This document shows, piece by piece, positions 1-7,763 of a stretch of DNA of 64,000 nucleotides. The stretch covers positions 3,720,001 to 3,784,000 of the forward strand of contig NZ_LT670819.1 of the NCBI RefSeq assembly GCF_900129855.1. The letters run 5' to 3'. The notes below the pieces were generated by a model. It was given only the letters and a program-made list of their open reading frames with translations, ran no database searches and was not told where the DNA came from. This stretch comes from Streptomyces sp. 3214.6. Lineage in GTDB: Bacteria > Actinomycetota > Actinomycetes > Streptomycetales > Streptomycetaceae. A program made the translations under genes and the position numbers. Positions within the stretch are counted from its first letter, which is position 1. Every line of letters starts with the position of its first letter.

Positions 1-2
1 CC

Positions 3-59
3 CACCGCCTGCCCCACCCGGGCCAGTCGTCCTGGACCCGCACCTACTGGCCGGGGTGA
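3..59 (+). CDS. possible C-terminal tail of acyl-CoA carboxylase epsilon subunit (partial)
   Basis: Frame 3 is open from the window edge to a TGA at 57-59 and gives a short tail ending in Trp-Thr-Arg-Thr-Tyr-Trp-Pro-Gly. In Streptomyces the small AccE epsilon subunit commonly lies just upstream of mmpB and maf, so position supports this reading. Too little sequence is present to recognise the family directly, and the call is inference from gene order only. Confidence 0.3.
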   Translation, partial: HRLPHPGQSSWTRTYWPG

Positions 60-115
60 GCGGACTCAGGGGCGCGGGGAACCGCGCACCGCGGAACAGC
101 ACCGGGCGCCGATTT

Positions 116-131
116 TGAGTACCCGTACTCA
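116..131. promoter_or_regulatory. perfect palindrome TGAGTAC-CC-GTACTCA upstream of mmpB
   Basis: A 7-bp perfect inverted repeat with a 2-nt centre lies 35 nt before the mmpB start, preceded by a short T-run in otherwise GC-rich DNA. Its size and position fit an operator or the -35 zone of the mmpB promoter. The cognate regulator is not evident. Confidence 0.4.
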
Positions 132-166
132 GGCGCCCGGACCCGGCCAAGCCCCACGCTGGTGGC

Positions 167-295
167 ATGCTGTGGTCCGACCCCGAGAACGAGCCTCCCA
201 AGGAACTCCGCGACATGCAGGAGACCCTGCGCAGACTCGGCCTCTTCCTCGCCCTGGCCATGGTGCTGGCGATGATCGTGCTCGGCCTCAGATGA
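167..295 (+). CDS. mmpB: small morphogenic membrane protein MmpB
   Basis: A 42-residue protein, starting Met-Leu-Trp-Ser-Asp-Pro-Glu-Asn-Glu-Pro-Pro-Lys-Glu-Leu. A charged cytosolic-type N-terminus of about 22 residues is followed by one hydrophobic segment (residues 24-41) and a terminal Arg, so it is a single-pass small membrane protein. I recognise the conserved opening as the MmpB family of streptomycetes, implicated in morphological differentiation. It lies 19 nt before maf, as usual in the genus. It is easily missed by gene finders because of its size. The short length, conserved composition and context make it convincing; the detailed role is known only from the family. Confidence 0.8.
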   Translation: MLWSDPENEPPKELRDMQETLRRLGLFLALAMVLAMIVLGLR

Positions 296-314
296 CCGGC
301 GATACGCTGACCGC

Positions 315-935
315 ATGACAGCTCAGCCGCAGCGGCGTCTCGTCCTCGCCTCCCAGTCCCCCGCCCGACTGAACCTGCTCCGTCAGGCCGGCCTGACCCC
401 CGAGGTCATCGTCAGCGGGGTCGACGAGGACGCCGTCTCCGCCCCGACCCCTGCCGAGCTGGCCCTCGCCCTCGCCGAGGCGAAGGCGTCCGTGGTCGCC
501 GCGAAGCCCGAGGTGAAAGGCGCTCTGGTGATCGGCTGCGACTCCGTGCTGGACCTGGACGGCCAGGCGCTGGGCAAGCCCGCGGACGCCGAGGAGGCCA
601 CCGCCCGCTGGAAGGCGATGCGCGGGCGCGCCGGCACGCTCCAGACCGGCCACTGCGTCTACGACACCCTCAGCGGCCGCTACACCTCGGCGACCGCCTC
701 CACCGTCGTCCGCTTCGGCGAGCCGACGGACGAGGAGATCGCGGCGTACGTCGCCTCGGGCGAGCCCCTCTACGTCGCCGGGGCCTTCACCCTCGACGGC
801 CGTTCGGCCCCGTTCATCGAGGGCATCGACGGCGACCACGGCAACGTCATCGGCATCAGTCTGCCCCTCCTGCGCCGGCTGCTGGCGCAACTGGGCGTCG
901 GTATCACGGAGTTGTGGGCGCCGCCGGAGGCGTGA
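315..935 (+). CDS. maf: Maf-family nucleotide pyrophosphatase
   Basis: 206 residues, full length for Maf proteins, which hydrolyse non-canonical nucleoside triphosphates (dTTP/UTP or modified nucleotides) to monophosphates and have been linked to septum inhibition. The N-terminal signature LASQSPARLNLLRQAG and the internal SVDEDAV-like and IGCDSVL segments are typical. A -10 element TACGCT at 303-308 ends 6 nt before the ATG with no ribosome binding site, so translation is probably leaderless. Its 3' end overlaps the convergent membrane-protein gene by about 32 nt. The preference between YhdE-type and YceF-type substrates cannot be decided here. Confidence 0.92.
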   Translation: MTAQPQRRLVLASQSPARLNLLRQAGLTPEVIVSGVDEDAVSAPTPAELALALAEAKASVVAAKPEVKGALVIGCDSVLDLDGQALGKPADAEEATARWKAMRGRAGTLQTGHCVYDTLSGRYTSATASTVVRFGEPTDEEIAAYVASGEPLYVAGAFTLDGRSAPFIEGIDGDHGNVIGISLPLLRRLLAQLGVGITELWAPPEA

Positions 936-1419
936 CCGGCCCCGGCGTGACCGGCGGGGGCGGGACCGGCGCGTCGCCGCCGTCGCCCTTGCTGCCGCCG
1001 TTCGCCGGTTCCTGGGCGGCGGGCCGCTGCTGGGCGTCGTACGTCATCAGGAGCAGCACGATCAGGGCGAGCACGACCACCATGAACAGGAACTGCGGCA
1101 CGCCCAGCAGGCCCCACGCGAAGGCGCCCAGCAGGCCGTGCACGACGGCGACGCTGATCAGCAGGACACGGCCGAGGCCGGCGGGCGCGCGGTCGCGCAC
1201 GGCCACCAGCAGGGCGACCACGGCGCACCCGGCGAAGTAGAGACCGAAGACGATCCCGCCCACCTTCGAGGACGTCGACATCACGCTCGGGTCCAGGCCG
1301 GCCAGGGACATGTCCTGCCGGTCCACCACGACGCCCATGAACCAGTTCAGCGCGGCGATGCCGAGCGCCTCCGCGAAGAGCACGACCGCCACGATCCACG
1401 CCACCGGTCTGCGTATCAC
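904..1419 (-). CDS. integral membrane protein, conserved in Streptomyces
   Basis: About 171 residues from a GTG at 1419 (VIRRPVAWIVAVVLF). Four hydrophobic segments are visible: near residues 6-26, 45-66, 75-98 and 103-122; a proline-rich cytosolic tail (VPPPPVTPGPVTPPAAP) follows. An upstream in-frame start at 1545 would add about 42 residues of non-membrane sequence and is less likely. It sits between maf and accA, convergent with maf. No function is recognisable; this is the hypothetical membrane protein usually found beside accA in the genus. Confidence 0.75.
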   Translation of the reverse strand: MIRRPVAWIVAVVLFAEALGIAALNWFMGVVVDRQDMSLAGLDPSVMSTSSKVGGIVFGLYFAGCAVVALLVAVRDRAPAGLGRVLLISVAVVHGLLGAFAWGLLGVPQFLFMVVVLALIVLLLMTYDAQQRPAAQEPANGGSKGDGGDAPVPPPPVTPGPVTPPAAPTTP

Positions 1420-1732
1420 CCGGTCCCCACCCACTTTCGACCCCGACGCGTTCGAGACATCCCGAACGCTACTAACGGGTAAACCCCGGGACAAGGGTTC
1501 TGCGCGCGGCAAAGAATCGTTGGGCCATTCGTAGGGACTCCACAAAGAAACCGAGTGGGCCGCAGCACGCTCTCACAGAGACCTTGACCACATGAGGGGG
1601 CTAGGGTTTGCCGGAGGAGTGCTGCGTACGGCGGTACTACAAGGGATTTCGCGGTCGAGTGAGCCTCGTATCACGCTCCGTGTGGGCAAGCTCACCGTTG
1701 GGGACGGGTCGATGAGTCGTGTCGGCAGTCCC

Positions 1733-1738
1733 TAAACT
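1733..1738 (+). promoter_or_regulatory. putative -10 (TAAACT) for accA
   Basis: TAAACT fits the TAnnnT -10 consensus and lies 12 nt before a strong ribosome binding site (AAGGAGGGA, 1750-1758). The -35 region is weak. The rest of the 220-nt gap from 1546 shows no gene. Confidence 0.35.
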
Positions 1739-1767
1739 CGGCTTGTTTCAAGGAGGGAGCCTCAATC

Positions 1768-3540
1768 GTGCGCAAGGTGCTCATCGCCAACCGTGGCGAA
1801 ATCGCAGTCCGCGTGGCCCGGGCGTGCCGGGATGCCGGCATCGCGAGCGTGGCCGTGTACGCCGACCCGGACCGGGACGCTCTGCATGTCCGCGCTGCGG
1901 ATGAGGCGTTCGCCCTGGGCGGTGACACTCCTGGGACCAGTTATCTCGACATCGAGAAGGTGCTGAAAGCGGCGAAGGAGTCCGGCGCCGACGCCGTCCA
2001 CCCCGGCTACGGCTTCCTGTCGGAGAACGCCGACTTCGCCCAGGCCGTCCTGGACGCGGGCCTGATCTGGATCGGCCCGCCCCCGCAGGCCATCCGCGAC
2101 CTCGGCGACAAGGTCGCCGCCCGGCACATCGCCCAGCGCGCGGGCGCGCCCCTGGTCGCCGGCACGCCCGACCCGGTGTCCGGCGCCGACGAGGTCGTCG
2201 CCTTCGCCGAGGAGCACGGGCTGCCGATCGCGATCAAGGCCGCCTTCGGCGGTGGCGGCCGCGGTCTGAAGGTCGCCCGCACCCTCGAAGAGGTCCCCGA
2301 GCTGTATGACTCCGCGGTCCGCGAGGCGGTCGCCGCGTTCGGCCGGGGCGAGTGCTTCGTCGAGCGCTACCTCGACAAGCCCCGCCATGTGGAGACGCAG
2401 TGCCTGGCCGACACCCACGGCAACGTGGTGGTGGTCTCCACCCGTGACTGCTCCCTCCAGCGCCGCCACCAGAAGCTGGTCGAGGAGGCCCCCGCGCCGT
2501 TCCTCTCCGAGGCGCAGACGGCCGAGCTGTACTCGTCCTCGAAGGCCATCCTGAAGGAGGCCGGTTACGTCGGCGCCGGGACCGTCGAGTTCCTGGTCGG
2601 CGTCGACGGCACGATCTCCTTCCTGGAGGTCAACACCCGCCTCCAGGTCGAGCACCCGGTCACCGAGGAGGTCTCCGGCATCGACCTCGTCCGCGAGATG
2701 TTCCGCATCGCCGACGGCGAGGAGCTCGGCTACGGCGACCCGGAGCTGCGCGGCCACTCCTTCGAGTTCCGCATCAACGGCGAGGACCCGGGGCGCGGCT
2801 TCCTGCCGGCCCCCGGCACGGTCACCACGTTCGCCCCGCCGTCCGGTCCCGGCGTGCGTCTGGACGCGGGCGTGGAGTCGGGCTCGGTCATCGGCCCGGC
2901 GTGGGACTCGCTGCTCGCCAAGCTGATCGTCACCGGCGCGACCCGCGAGCAGGCGCTCCAGCGGGCCGCCCGCGCGCTGGCGGAGTTCCAGGTCGAGGGC
3001 ATGGCCACGGCGATCCCGTTCCACCGCGCGGTCGTCACCGACCCCGCGTTCGCGCCCGAACTCACCGGCTCCGCCGAACCGTTCACGGTGCACACCCGCT
3101 GGATCGAGACCGAGTTCGTCAACGAGATCCCCGCGTTCGCGGCCCCGGCCGACGCCGAGGCCGAGGACGAGACGGACCGCGAGACGATCGTCGTCGAGGT
3201 CGGCGGCAAGCGGCTGGAGGTCTCCCTCCCGTCCTCGCTGGGCATGAGCCTGGCCCGCACAGGTCTCGCGGCGGGCGCCAAGCCCAAGCGCCGGGCGGCC
3301 AAGAAGTCCGGCCCCGTCGCCTCCGGCGACACCCTCGCCTCCCCGATGCAGGGCACCATCGTGAAGGTGGCCGTCGAGGAGGGCCAGGAGGTCAAGGAGG
3401 GCGACCTGGTCGTCGTCCTCGAAGCGATGAAGATGGAGCAGCCGTTGAACGCGCACCGCTCCGGCACCATCAAGGGCCTCGCGGCAGAGGTCGGCGCGTC
3501 CGTCACCTCGGGTGCGTCGATCTGCGAGATCAAGGACTGA
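1768..3540 (+). CDS. accA: biotin-dependent acyl-CoA carboxylase alpha subunit (biotin carboxylase + BCCP)
   Basis: 590 residues, GTG start 10 nt after AAGGAGGGA. Domain order: biotin carboxylase N-domain (IANRGEIAVRVARACRD, residues 5-21), ATP-grasp with a glycine-rich loop (FGGGGRGLKVA, about 154-164), the carboxylase signature (EVNTRLQVEHPVTEE, about 289-303), a linker, and a C-terminal biotinyl domain with EAMKMEQ, the biotinylated Lys being near residue 555. With AccB/PccB beta and epsilon subunits encoded upstream it makes malonyl- or methylmalonyl-CoA for fatty acid and polyketide synthesis. A strong hairpin terminator follows immediately. Confidence 0.96.
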   Translation: MRKVLIANRGEIAVRVARACRDAGIASVAVYADPDRDALHVRAADEAFALGGDTPGTSYLDIEKVLKAAKESGADAVHPGYGFLSENADFAQAVLDAGLIWIGPPPQAIRDLGDKVAARHIAQRAGAPLVAGTPDPVSGADEVVAFAEEHGLPIAIKAAFGGGGRGLKVARTLEEVPELYDSAVREAVAAFGRGECFVERYLDKPRHVETQCLADTHGNVVVVSTRDCSLQRRHQKLVEEAPAPFLSEAQTAELYSSSKAILKEAGYVGAGTVEFLVGVDGTISFLEVNTRLQVEHPVTEEVSGIDLVREMFRIADGEELGYGDPELRGHSFEFRINGEDPGRGFLPAPGTVTTFAPPSGPGVRLDAGVESGSVIGPAWDSLLAKLIVTGATREQALQRAARALAEFQVEGMATAIPFHRAVVTDPAFAPELTGSAEPFTVHTRWIETEFVNEIPAFAAPADAEAEDETDRETIVVEVGGKRLEVSLPSSLGMSLARTGLAAGAKPKRRAAKKSGPVASGDTLASPMQGTIVKVAVEEGQEVKEGDLVVVLEAMKMEQPLNAHRSGTIKGLAAEVGASVTSGASICEIKD

Positions 3541-3560
3541 TCCCCCCGATCAATCCCGCC

Positions 3561-3586
3561 GAGGCGCCCGCTCAGCCGGGCGCCTC
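3561..3586 (+). terminator. accA terminator hairpin
   Basis: GAGGCGCCCG pairs perfectly with CGGGCGCCTC (10 bp) around a 6-nt loop, 20 nt after the accA stop. No U-tract, as is common in Streptomyces. Confidence 0.75.
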
Positions 3587-3621
3587 ACCGCTTTCACCGC
3601 GGCGCCCGACACTTCGCGGCG

Positions 3622-4581
3622 TCAACGGCGGCGCAGGTCCGCGACCCTGGCGCGCTCCGCGCCGGGGTTCGCGTCCCCCAACGCGGCGGTCGCCCGCAGG
3701 GTGGCCGCGCCCGGGACCTGGCCCCGGCGCGGAGCCGGCAGCGGCACGTCCCGACGCTGCTGGTGACGCGCCGGGACCGCATCACCTCCCTGGCTTCCCG
3801 ACGCCCCGGCCACGGCGATCTGCACTCCCTGGTCCGCCAGGGCCTGCAGTTCGGTGCCGGCGCGGTCGTCGTGCGGTGGCGGCTCGTCGGTGACCAGGCG
3901 GGTGATGAGGTCCGTGGGCACGGTCTGGAACATGGTGTCGGTGCCGAGCTTGGTGTGGTCGGCGAGGACGACGACCTCGGCGGCCGCCTGCACCAGCGCC
4001 CGGTCCACGGACGCCGACAGCATGTTGGACGTGGACAGCCCGCGCTCGGCGGTGAGGCCGCTCCCGGAGAGGAAGGCCCTGGACACCCGCAGACCCTGCA
4101 GGGACTGCTCGGCGCCCGAGCCCACCAGGGCGTAGTTGGAGCCTCGCAGGGTCCCGCCGGTCATCACGACCTCGACCCGGTTGGCATGGGCCAGTGCCTG
4201 GGCCACGAGGAGGGAGTTGGTGACGACCGTCAGGCCGGGGACACGGGCGAGCCTGCGGGCCAGCTCCTGGGTGGTGGTACCCGCCCCGACCACGATGGCC
4301 TCGCCCTCTTCGACGAAGCCCGCGGCAAGGTCCGCGATGGCGGTCTTTTCAGCGGTCGCGAGATGGGATTTCTGCGGAAAGCCGGACTCCCGCGTGAAAC
4401 CGCCCGGCAATACCGCACCGCCGTGTCGGCGGTCGAGGAGTCCTTCTGCCTCCAGCGCGCGCACGTCCCGCCGTACGGTCACTTCGGAGGTCTGGACGAC
4501 GCGGGCGAGTTCACGGAGCGACACGGCCCCGTTCGCTCGCACCATTTCGAGGATCAATTGACGACGTTCTGCAGCGAACAC
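3622..4581 (-). CDS. DeoR-family transcriptional regulator
   Basis: 319 residues. N-terminal winged helix-turn-helix (VSLRELARVVQTSEVTVRRD, about 20-39) with the DeoR signature, then a DeoRC sugar-phosphate sensor domain (GAGTTTQELARRL, VVTNSL, VVLADHTK) to about residue 235, then a low-complexity tail ending in ARVADLRRR. The GTG start lies 7 nt after a -10 TACTGT with no ribosome binding site, suggesting a leaderless mRNA. DeoR proteins sense phosphorylated sugars or nucleosides, so this is a candidate, unproven, for the regulator of the CTACGCGCGTAG regulon in this window; its own promoter lacks that palindrome. Confidence 0.88.
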   Translation of the reverse strand: MFAAERRQLILEMVRANGAVSLRELARVVQTSEVTVRRDVRALEAEGLLDRRHGGAVLPGGFTRESGFPQKSHLATAEKTAIADLAAGFVEEGEAIVVGAGTTTQELARRLARVPGLTVVTNSLLVAQALAHANRVEVVMTGGTLRGSNYALVGSGAEQSLQGLRVSRAFLSGSGLTAERGLSTSNMLSASVDRALVQAAAEVVVLADHTKLGTDTMFQTVPTDLITRLVTDEPPPHDDRAGTELQALADQGVQIAVAGASGSQGGDAVPARHQQRRDVPLPAPRRGQVPGAATLRATAALGDANPGAERARVADLRRR

Positions 4582-4712
4582 GAAACTGACAGTAACGCGG
4601 ACGACCGTCTGCTTTCAGCTCTTTGCGCCGAATAGTAGAAGTTGTTCGCACAGGGGGACGGGAGGTGGTATAGGGCCCGGTTCCGGCGCCTTTGCCGTCC
4701 GCATGTCCGGTA

Positions 4713-6161
4713 TCAGGCCTCGCCTGCCGCTTTTCGTGTGTGCAGCTGTCGGGCGACCTCCGCGATCGACCCGGAAAGAGACGGGTACACGGTGAACGCG
4801 TTCGCGATCTGTTCGACCGTCAGATTGTTGTCGACGGCGATCGAGATGGGGTGGATCAGTTCCGAGGCGCGCGGCGCCACGACCACACCGCCGACGACGA
4901 TGCCGGTGCCGGGCCGGCAGAAGATCTTGACGAAGCCATCGCGAATGCCCTGCATCTTGGCGCGCGGGTTGCGCAGCAGCGGCAGCTTGACGACGCGGGC
5001 GTCGATCTTGCCGCCGTCGACGTCGGCCTGGCTGTAGCCGACGGTGGCGATCTCGGGGTCGGTGAAGACGTTGGAGGAGACCGTCTTGAGGTTGAGCGGG
5101 GCCACCGCGTCGCCGAGGAAGTGGTACATGGCGATACGGCCCTGCATGGCGGCGACGGAGGCCAGGGCGAAGATCCCGGTCACGTCGCCGGCGGCGTAGA
5201 CGCCCGGGGCGGTGGTGCGGCTGACCTTGTCGGTCCAGATGTGCCCGGACTCGCGGACCTTGACGCCCGCCTCCTCCAGCCCGAGACCCTCGCTGTTGGG
5301 GATGGCGCCGACCGCCATGAGGCAGTGCGAGCCGCTGATGACCCGGCCGTCGGAGAGGGTGACCTCGACGCGGTCGCCGACCCGCTTGGCGGACTCGGCG
5401 CGGGAGCGTGCCATCACGTTCATGCCGCGGCGGCGGAAGACGTCCTCCAGGACGGCGGCGGCGTCCGGGTCCTCGCCGGGCAGCACGCGGTCGCGCGACG
5501 ACACGAGGGTGACCTTGGAGCCGAGGGCCTGGTAGGCGCCGGCGAACTCGGCGCCGGTGACACCGGAGCCGACCACGATGAGCTCCTCGGGGAGCTCGGC
5601 GAGGTCGTAGACCTGGGTCCAGTTCAGGATGCGCTCGCCGTCGGGCTGGGCGTCCGGCAGCTCGCGGGGGTGCGCGCCGGTGGCGAGCAGGACGGCGTCG
5701 GCGGTGAGGGTCTCCTCGGTGCCGTCGGCGGCGGTGACGACGACCTTGCGGGAGCCGTCCAGGGCCTGCATGCCCTCCAGGCGGCCCCGGCCGCGCAGCA
5801 CCCGGGCGCCGGCGCGGGTGACGGAGGCGGTGATGTCGTGCGACTGGGCGAGCGCGAGGCGCTTCACCCGTCGGTTGACCTTGCCGAGGTCCACGCCGAC
5901 GACCCGGGCCGCCTGCTCCAGCGGCGGGGTGTCGTCGGCGACGATGATCCCCAGCTCCTCGTACGAAGAGTCGAAGGTGGTCATCACCTCGGCCGTGGCG
6001 ATCAGGGTCTTCGACGGCACGCAGTCGGTCAGCACCGACGCTCCGCCCAGACCGTCGCAGTCGACGACGGTCACCTCCGCGCCGAGCTGCGCGGCCACCA
6101 GCGCCGCTTCATAGCCGCCGGGTCCGCCACCGATGATCACGATCCGAGTCACGTACTCCAT
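4713..6161 (-). CDS. lpdA: LpdA-type flavoprotein, NAD(P)H-quinone dehydrogenase
   Basis: 482 residues. FAD-binding GGGPGGYEAALVAAQLG near residue 10, NAD(P)-binding GSGVTGAEFAGAYQALG near 185, and a C-terminal dimerisation domain. It belongs to the dihydrolipoamide dehydrogenase fold, but the redox motif reads GGASVLTDCVPSK: the first Cys of the usual CxxxxC pair is replaced by Val or Thr-region residues, leaving one Cys. That matches the mycobacterial LpdA group, which act as quinone reductases and not as disulfide reductases. Start chosen at ATG 6161 (MEYVTRIVIIG); a GTG three codons later is also possible. Function inferred from the motif and family. Confidence 0.9.
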   Translation of the reverse strand: MEYVTRIVIIGGGPGGYEAALVAAQLGAEVTVVDCDGLGGASVLTDCVPSKTLIATAEVMTTFDSSYEELGIIVADDTPPLEQAARVVGVDLGKVNRRVKRLALAQSHDITASVTRAGARVLRGRGRLEGMQALDGSRKVVVTAADGTEETLTADAVLLATGAHPRELPDAQPDGERILNWTQVYDLAELPEELIVVGSGVTGAEFAGAYQALGSKVTLVSSRDRVLPGEDPDAAAVLEDVFRRRGMNVMARSRAESAKRVGDRVEVTLSDGRVISGSHCLMAVGAIPNSEGLGLEEAGVKVRESGHIWTDKVSRTTAPGVYAAGDVTGIFALASVAAMQGRIAMYHFLGDAVAPLNLKTVSSNVFTDPEIATVGYSQADVDGGKIDARVVKLPLLRNPRAKMQGIRDGFVKIFCRPGTGIVVGGVVVAPRASELIHPISIAVDNNLTVEQIANAFTVYPSLSGSIAEVARQLHTRKAAGEA

Positions 6162-6257
6162 TGTCCCGCACAGCGGGCGCGGGTACTGCCCCGGGGGCCG
6201 CCAGGGTCGCCATTGTGATGAGAGTGACGCGTGCGCCCACTGCCGTACTCTCCTTGC

Positions 6258-6704
6258 ATGTCGCTCTACGCCGCGTACGCCGGCAACCTCGACGCGCGGC
6301 TGATGACCCGCCGCGCTCCCCACTCGCCGATGCGCGCCACCGGCTGGCTGAGCGGCTGGCGGCTGACGTTCGGCGGCGAGCAGCTGGGCTGGGAGGGCGC
6401 GCTCGCGACGGTCGTCGAGGACCCCGCGGACCCCGGCGCGCAGGTTTTCGTCGCGCTGTACGACATCGCCCCCATGGACGAGGAGTCCCTGGACCGCTGG
6501 GAGGGCGTCGGCCTCGGCATCTACCGGCGCGCCCGGGTACGGGTGCACACGCTGGAGGGCGAGGAGTCCGCGTGGATGTACGTCCTCAACGGCTACGAGG
6601 GCGGACTGCCGTCGGCGCGCTACCTCGGCGAGATCGCCGACGCAGCCGAGTCCGCGGGCGCACCACACGACTACGTGATGGAGCTACGGAAACGCCCCTG
6701 CTGA
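6258..6704 (+). CDS. gamma-glutamylcyclotransferase family protein
   Basis: 148 residues starting MSLYAAYAGNL, the AIG2/GGCT-like opening (usually YGSNL). The fold is a small beta barrel with a catalytic Glu; here the segment YDIAPMDEESLDRWEGVGLGIYRR carries the expected acidic residue and the characteristic basic/Tyr pattern. The reaction in the family is release of 5-oxoproline from gamma-glutamyl amines or dipeptides; the substrate is unknown. A -10 TACTCT at 6246-6251 ends 6 nt before the ATG, so the mRNA is probably leaderless. It is divergent from lpdA. Confidence 0.85.
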   Translation: MSLYAAYAGNLDARLMTRRAPHSPMRATGWLSGWRLTFGGEQLGWEGALATVVEDPADPGAQVFVALYDIAPMDEESLDRWEGVGLGIYRRARVRVHTLEGEESAWMYVLNGYEGGLPSARYLGEIADAAESAGAPHDYVMELRKRPC

Positions 6705-6827
6705 GCCCCGTCGGCCCCGCGTCTGCGGCATGATCCGCCGGACAGGCCCCAGCCTCGCAAGAGCCTCCCGGCGGACCTCTCGTTGGAAACGACAAGGCAA
6801 CGATCGCCATCCCGTTCGCTCTGTCAT

Positions 6828-6839
6828 CTACGCGCGTAG
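6828..6839. promoter_or_regulatory. nucleoside-regulon operator CTACGCGCGTAG (PNP promoter)
   Basis: A perfect 12-bp palindrome 12 bp before the -10 TACGCT (6852-6857), so it covers the spacer/-35 zone of the promoter. The same core recurs before deoC, add, the nucleoside ABC transporter and two BMP lipoproteins in this window, which makes it an operator shared by nucleoside salvage genes. Confidence 0.85.
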
Positions 6840-6864
6840 GCGGAAACCGGATACGCTCTGTCGC

Positions 6865-7689
6865 GTGAACGCATCTCTTCTCCCGGACGACATCCAGGGC
6901 GACCCCCACGCCGCCGCCGACGCCGCGGCCGCGCGCCTGCGCGAACTGACCGGCGCCGAAACCCACGACGTCGCCCTCGTGATGGGCTCCGGCTGGGCGC
7001 CGGCCGTGGACGCCCTCGGCGCTCCCGACGCCGAGTTCCAGGTCACCGAGCTGCCCGGATTCCCGCCGCCCGCGGTCGAGGGCCACGGCGGCAAGGTCCG
7101 CTCGTACAGCATCGGCGAGAAGCGGGCGCTGGTCTTCCTGGGCCGCACCCACTACTACGAGGGCCGCGGCGTCGCCGCCGTCGCGCACGGTGTCCGTACG
7201 GCGGTGGCGGCCGGCTGCAAGACCATCGTGCTGACCAACGGCTGCGGCGGTCTGCGCGAGGGCATGCGCCCGGGGCAGCCCGTGCTGATCAGCGACCACA
7301 TCAACCTGACGGCGACGTCGCCGATCGTGGGCGCGAACTTCGTCGACCTCACCGACCTGTACTCGCCGCGGCTGCGCGCCCTGTGCAAGGAGATCGACGA
7401 CACGCTGGAGGAGGGCGTCTACGCCCAGTTCCCCGGCCCGCACTACGAGACGCCGGCCGAGATCCGCATGGCGCGCGTGATCGGCGCGGACCTGGTGGGC
7501 ATGTCCACTGTGCTGGAAGCCATCGCGGCGCGCGAGGCGGGCGCGGAGGTGCTCGGCATCTCCCTGGTGACCAACCTCGCCGCGGGCATGACGGGCGAGC
7601 CGCTGAACCACGAGGAGGTCCTCCAGGCCGGACGGGACAGCGCCACGCGGATGGGCTCCCTGCTGGCCCAGGTCCTCGGCCGCCTGTAG
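6865..7689 (+). CDS. purine-nucleoside phosphorylase (trimeric, class II type)
   Basis: 274 residues from GTG 6865, which lies exactly 7 nt after the -10 element and so reads as a leaderless start. Motifs of the trimeric PNP/MTAP family: phosphate loop VALVMGSGWAPAV near residue 31, FLGRTHYYEGRG near 90, the purine and ribose region TNGCGG near 128, MSTVLEAIAAREAG near 212 and LVTNLAAGM near 232. It cleaves purine (deoxy)nucleosides with phosphate to the base and (deoxy)ribose-1-phosphate. The next gene is a phospho-sugar mutase that could handle the pentose-1-phosphate. Often annotated deoD or punA in actinobacteria. Confidence 0.94.
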   Translation: MNASLLPDDIQGDPHAAADAAAARLRELTGAETHDVALVMGSGWAPAVDALGAPDAEFQVTELPGFPPPAVEGHGGKVRSYSIGEKRALVFLGRTHYYEGRGVAAVAHGVRTAVAAGCKTIVLTNGCGGLREGMRPGQPVLISDHINLTATSPIVGANFVDLTDLYSPRLRALCKEIDDTLEEGVYAQFPGPHYETPAEIRMARVIGADLVGMSTVLEAIAAREAGAEVLGISLVTNLAAGMTGEPLNHEEVLQAGRDSATRMGSLLAQVLGRL

Positions 7690-7763
7690 ACCCGCCCACA
7701 CCCACTCGGTACCCCGCGCCCCACTCGGTAAGTCGAATAGGCATACGAGAGGTTGACCCCACC

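Noticed and set aside
1762..3456. 564-aa open frame on the minus strand opposite accA
   Set aside because: Arg/Gly/Val/Asp-rich shadow of a strongly conserved gene; no domain and typical high-GC antisense frame.
4692..6218. 508-aa plus-strand frame opposite lpdA
   Set aside because: Shadow frame with low-complexity composition; the minus strand has FAD and NAD motifs.
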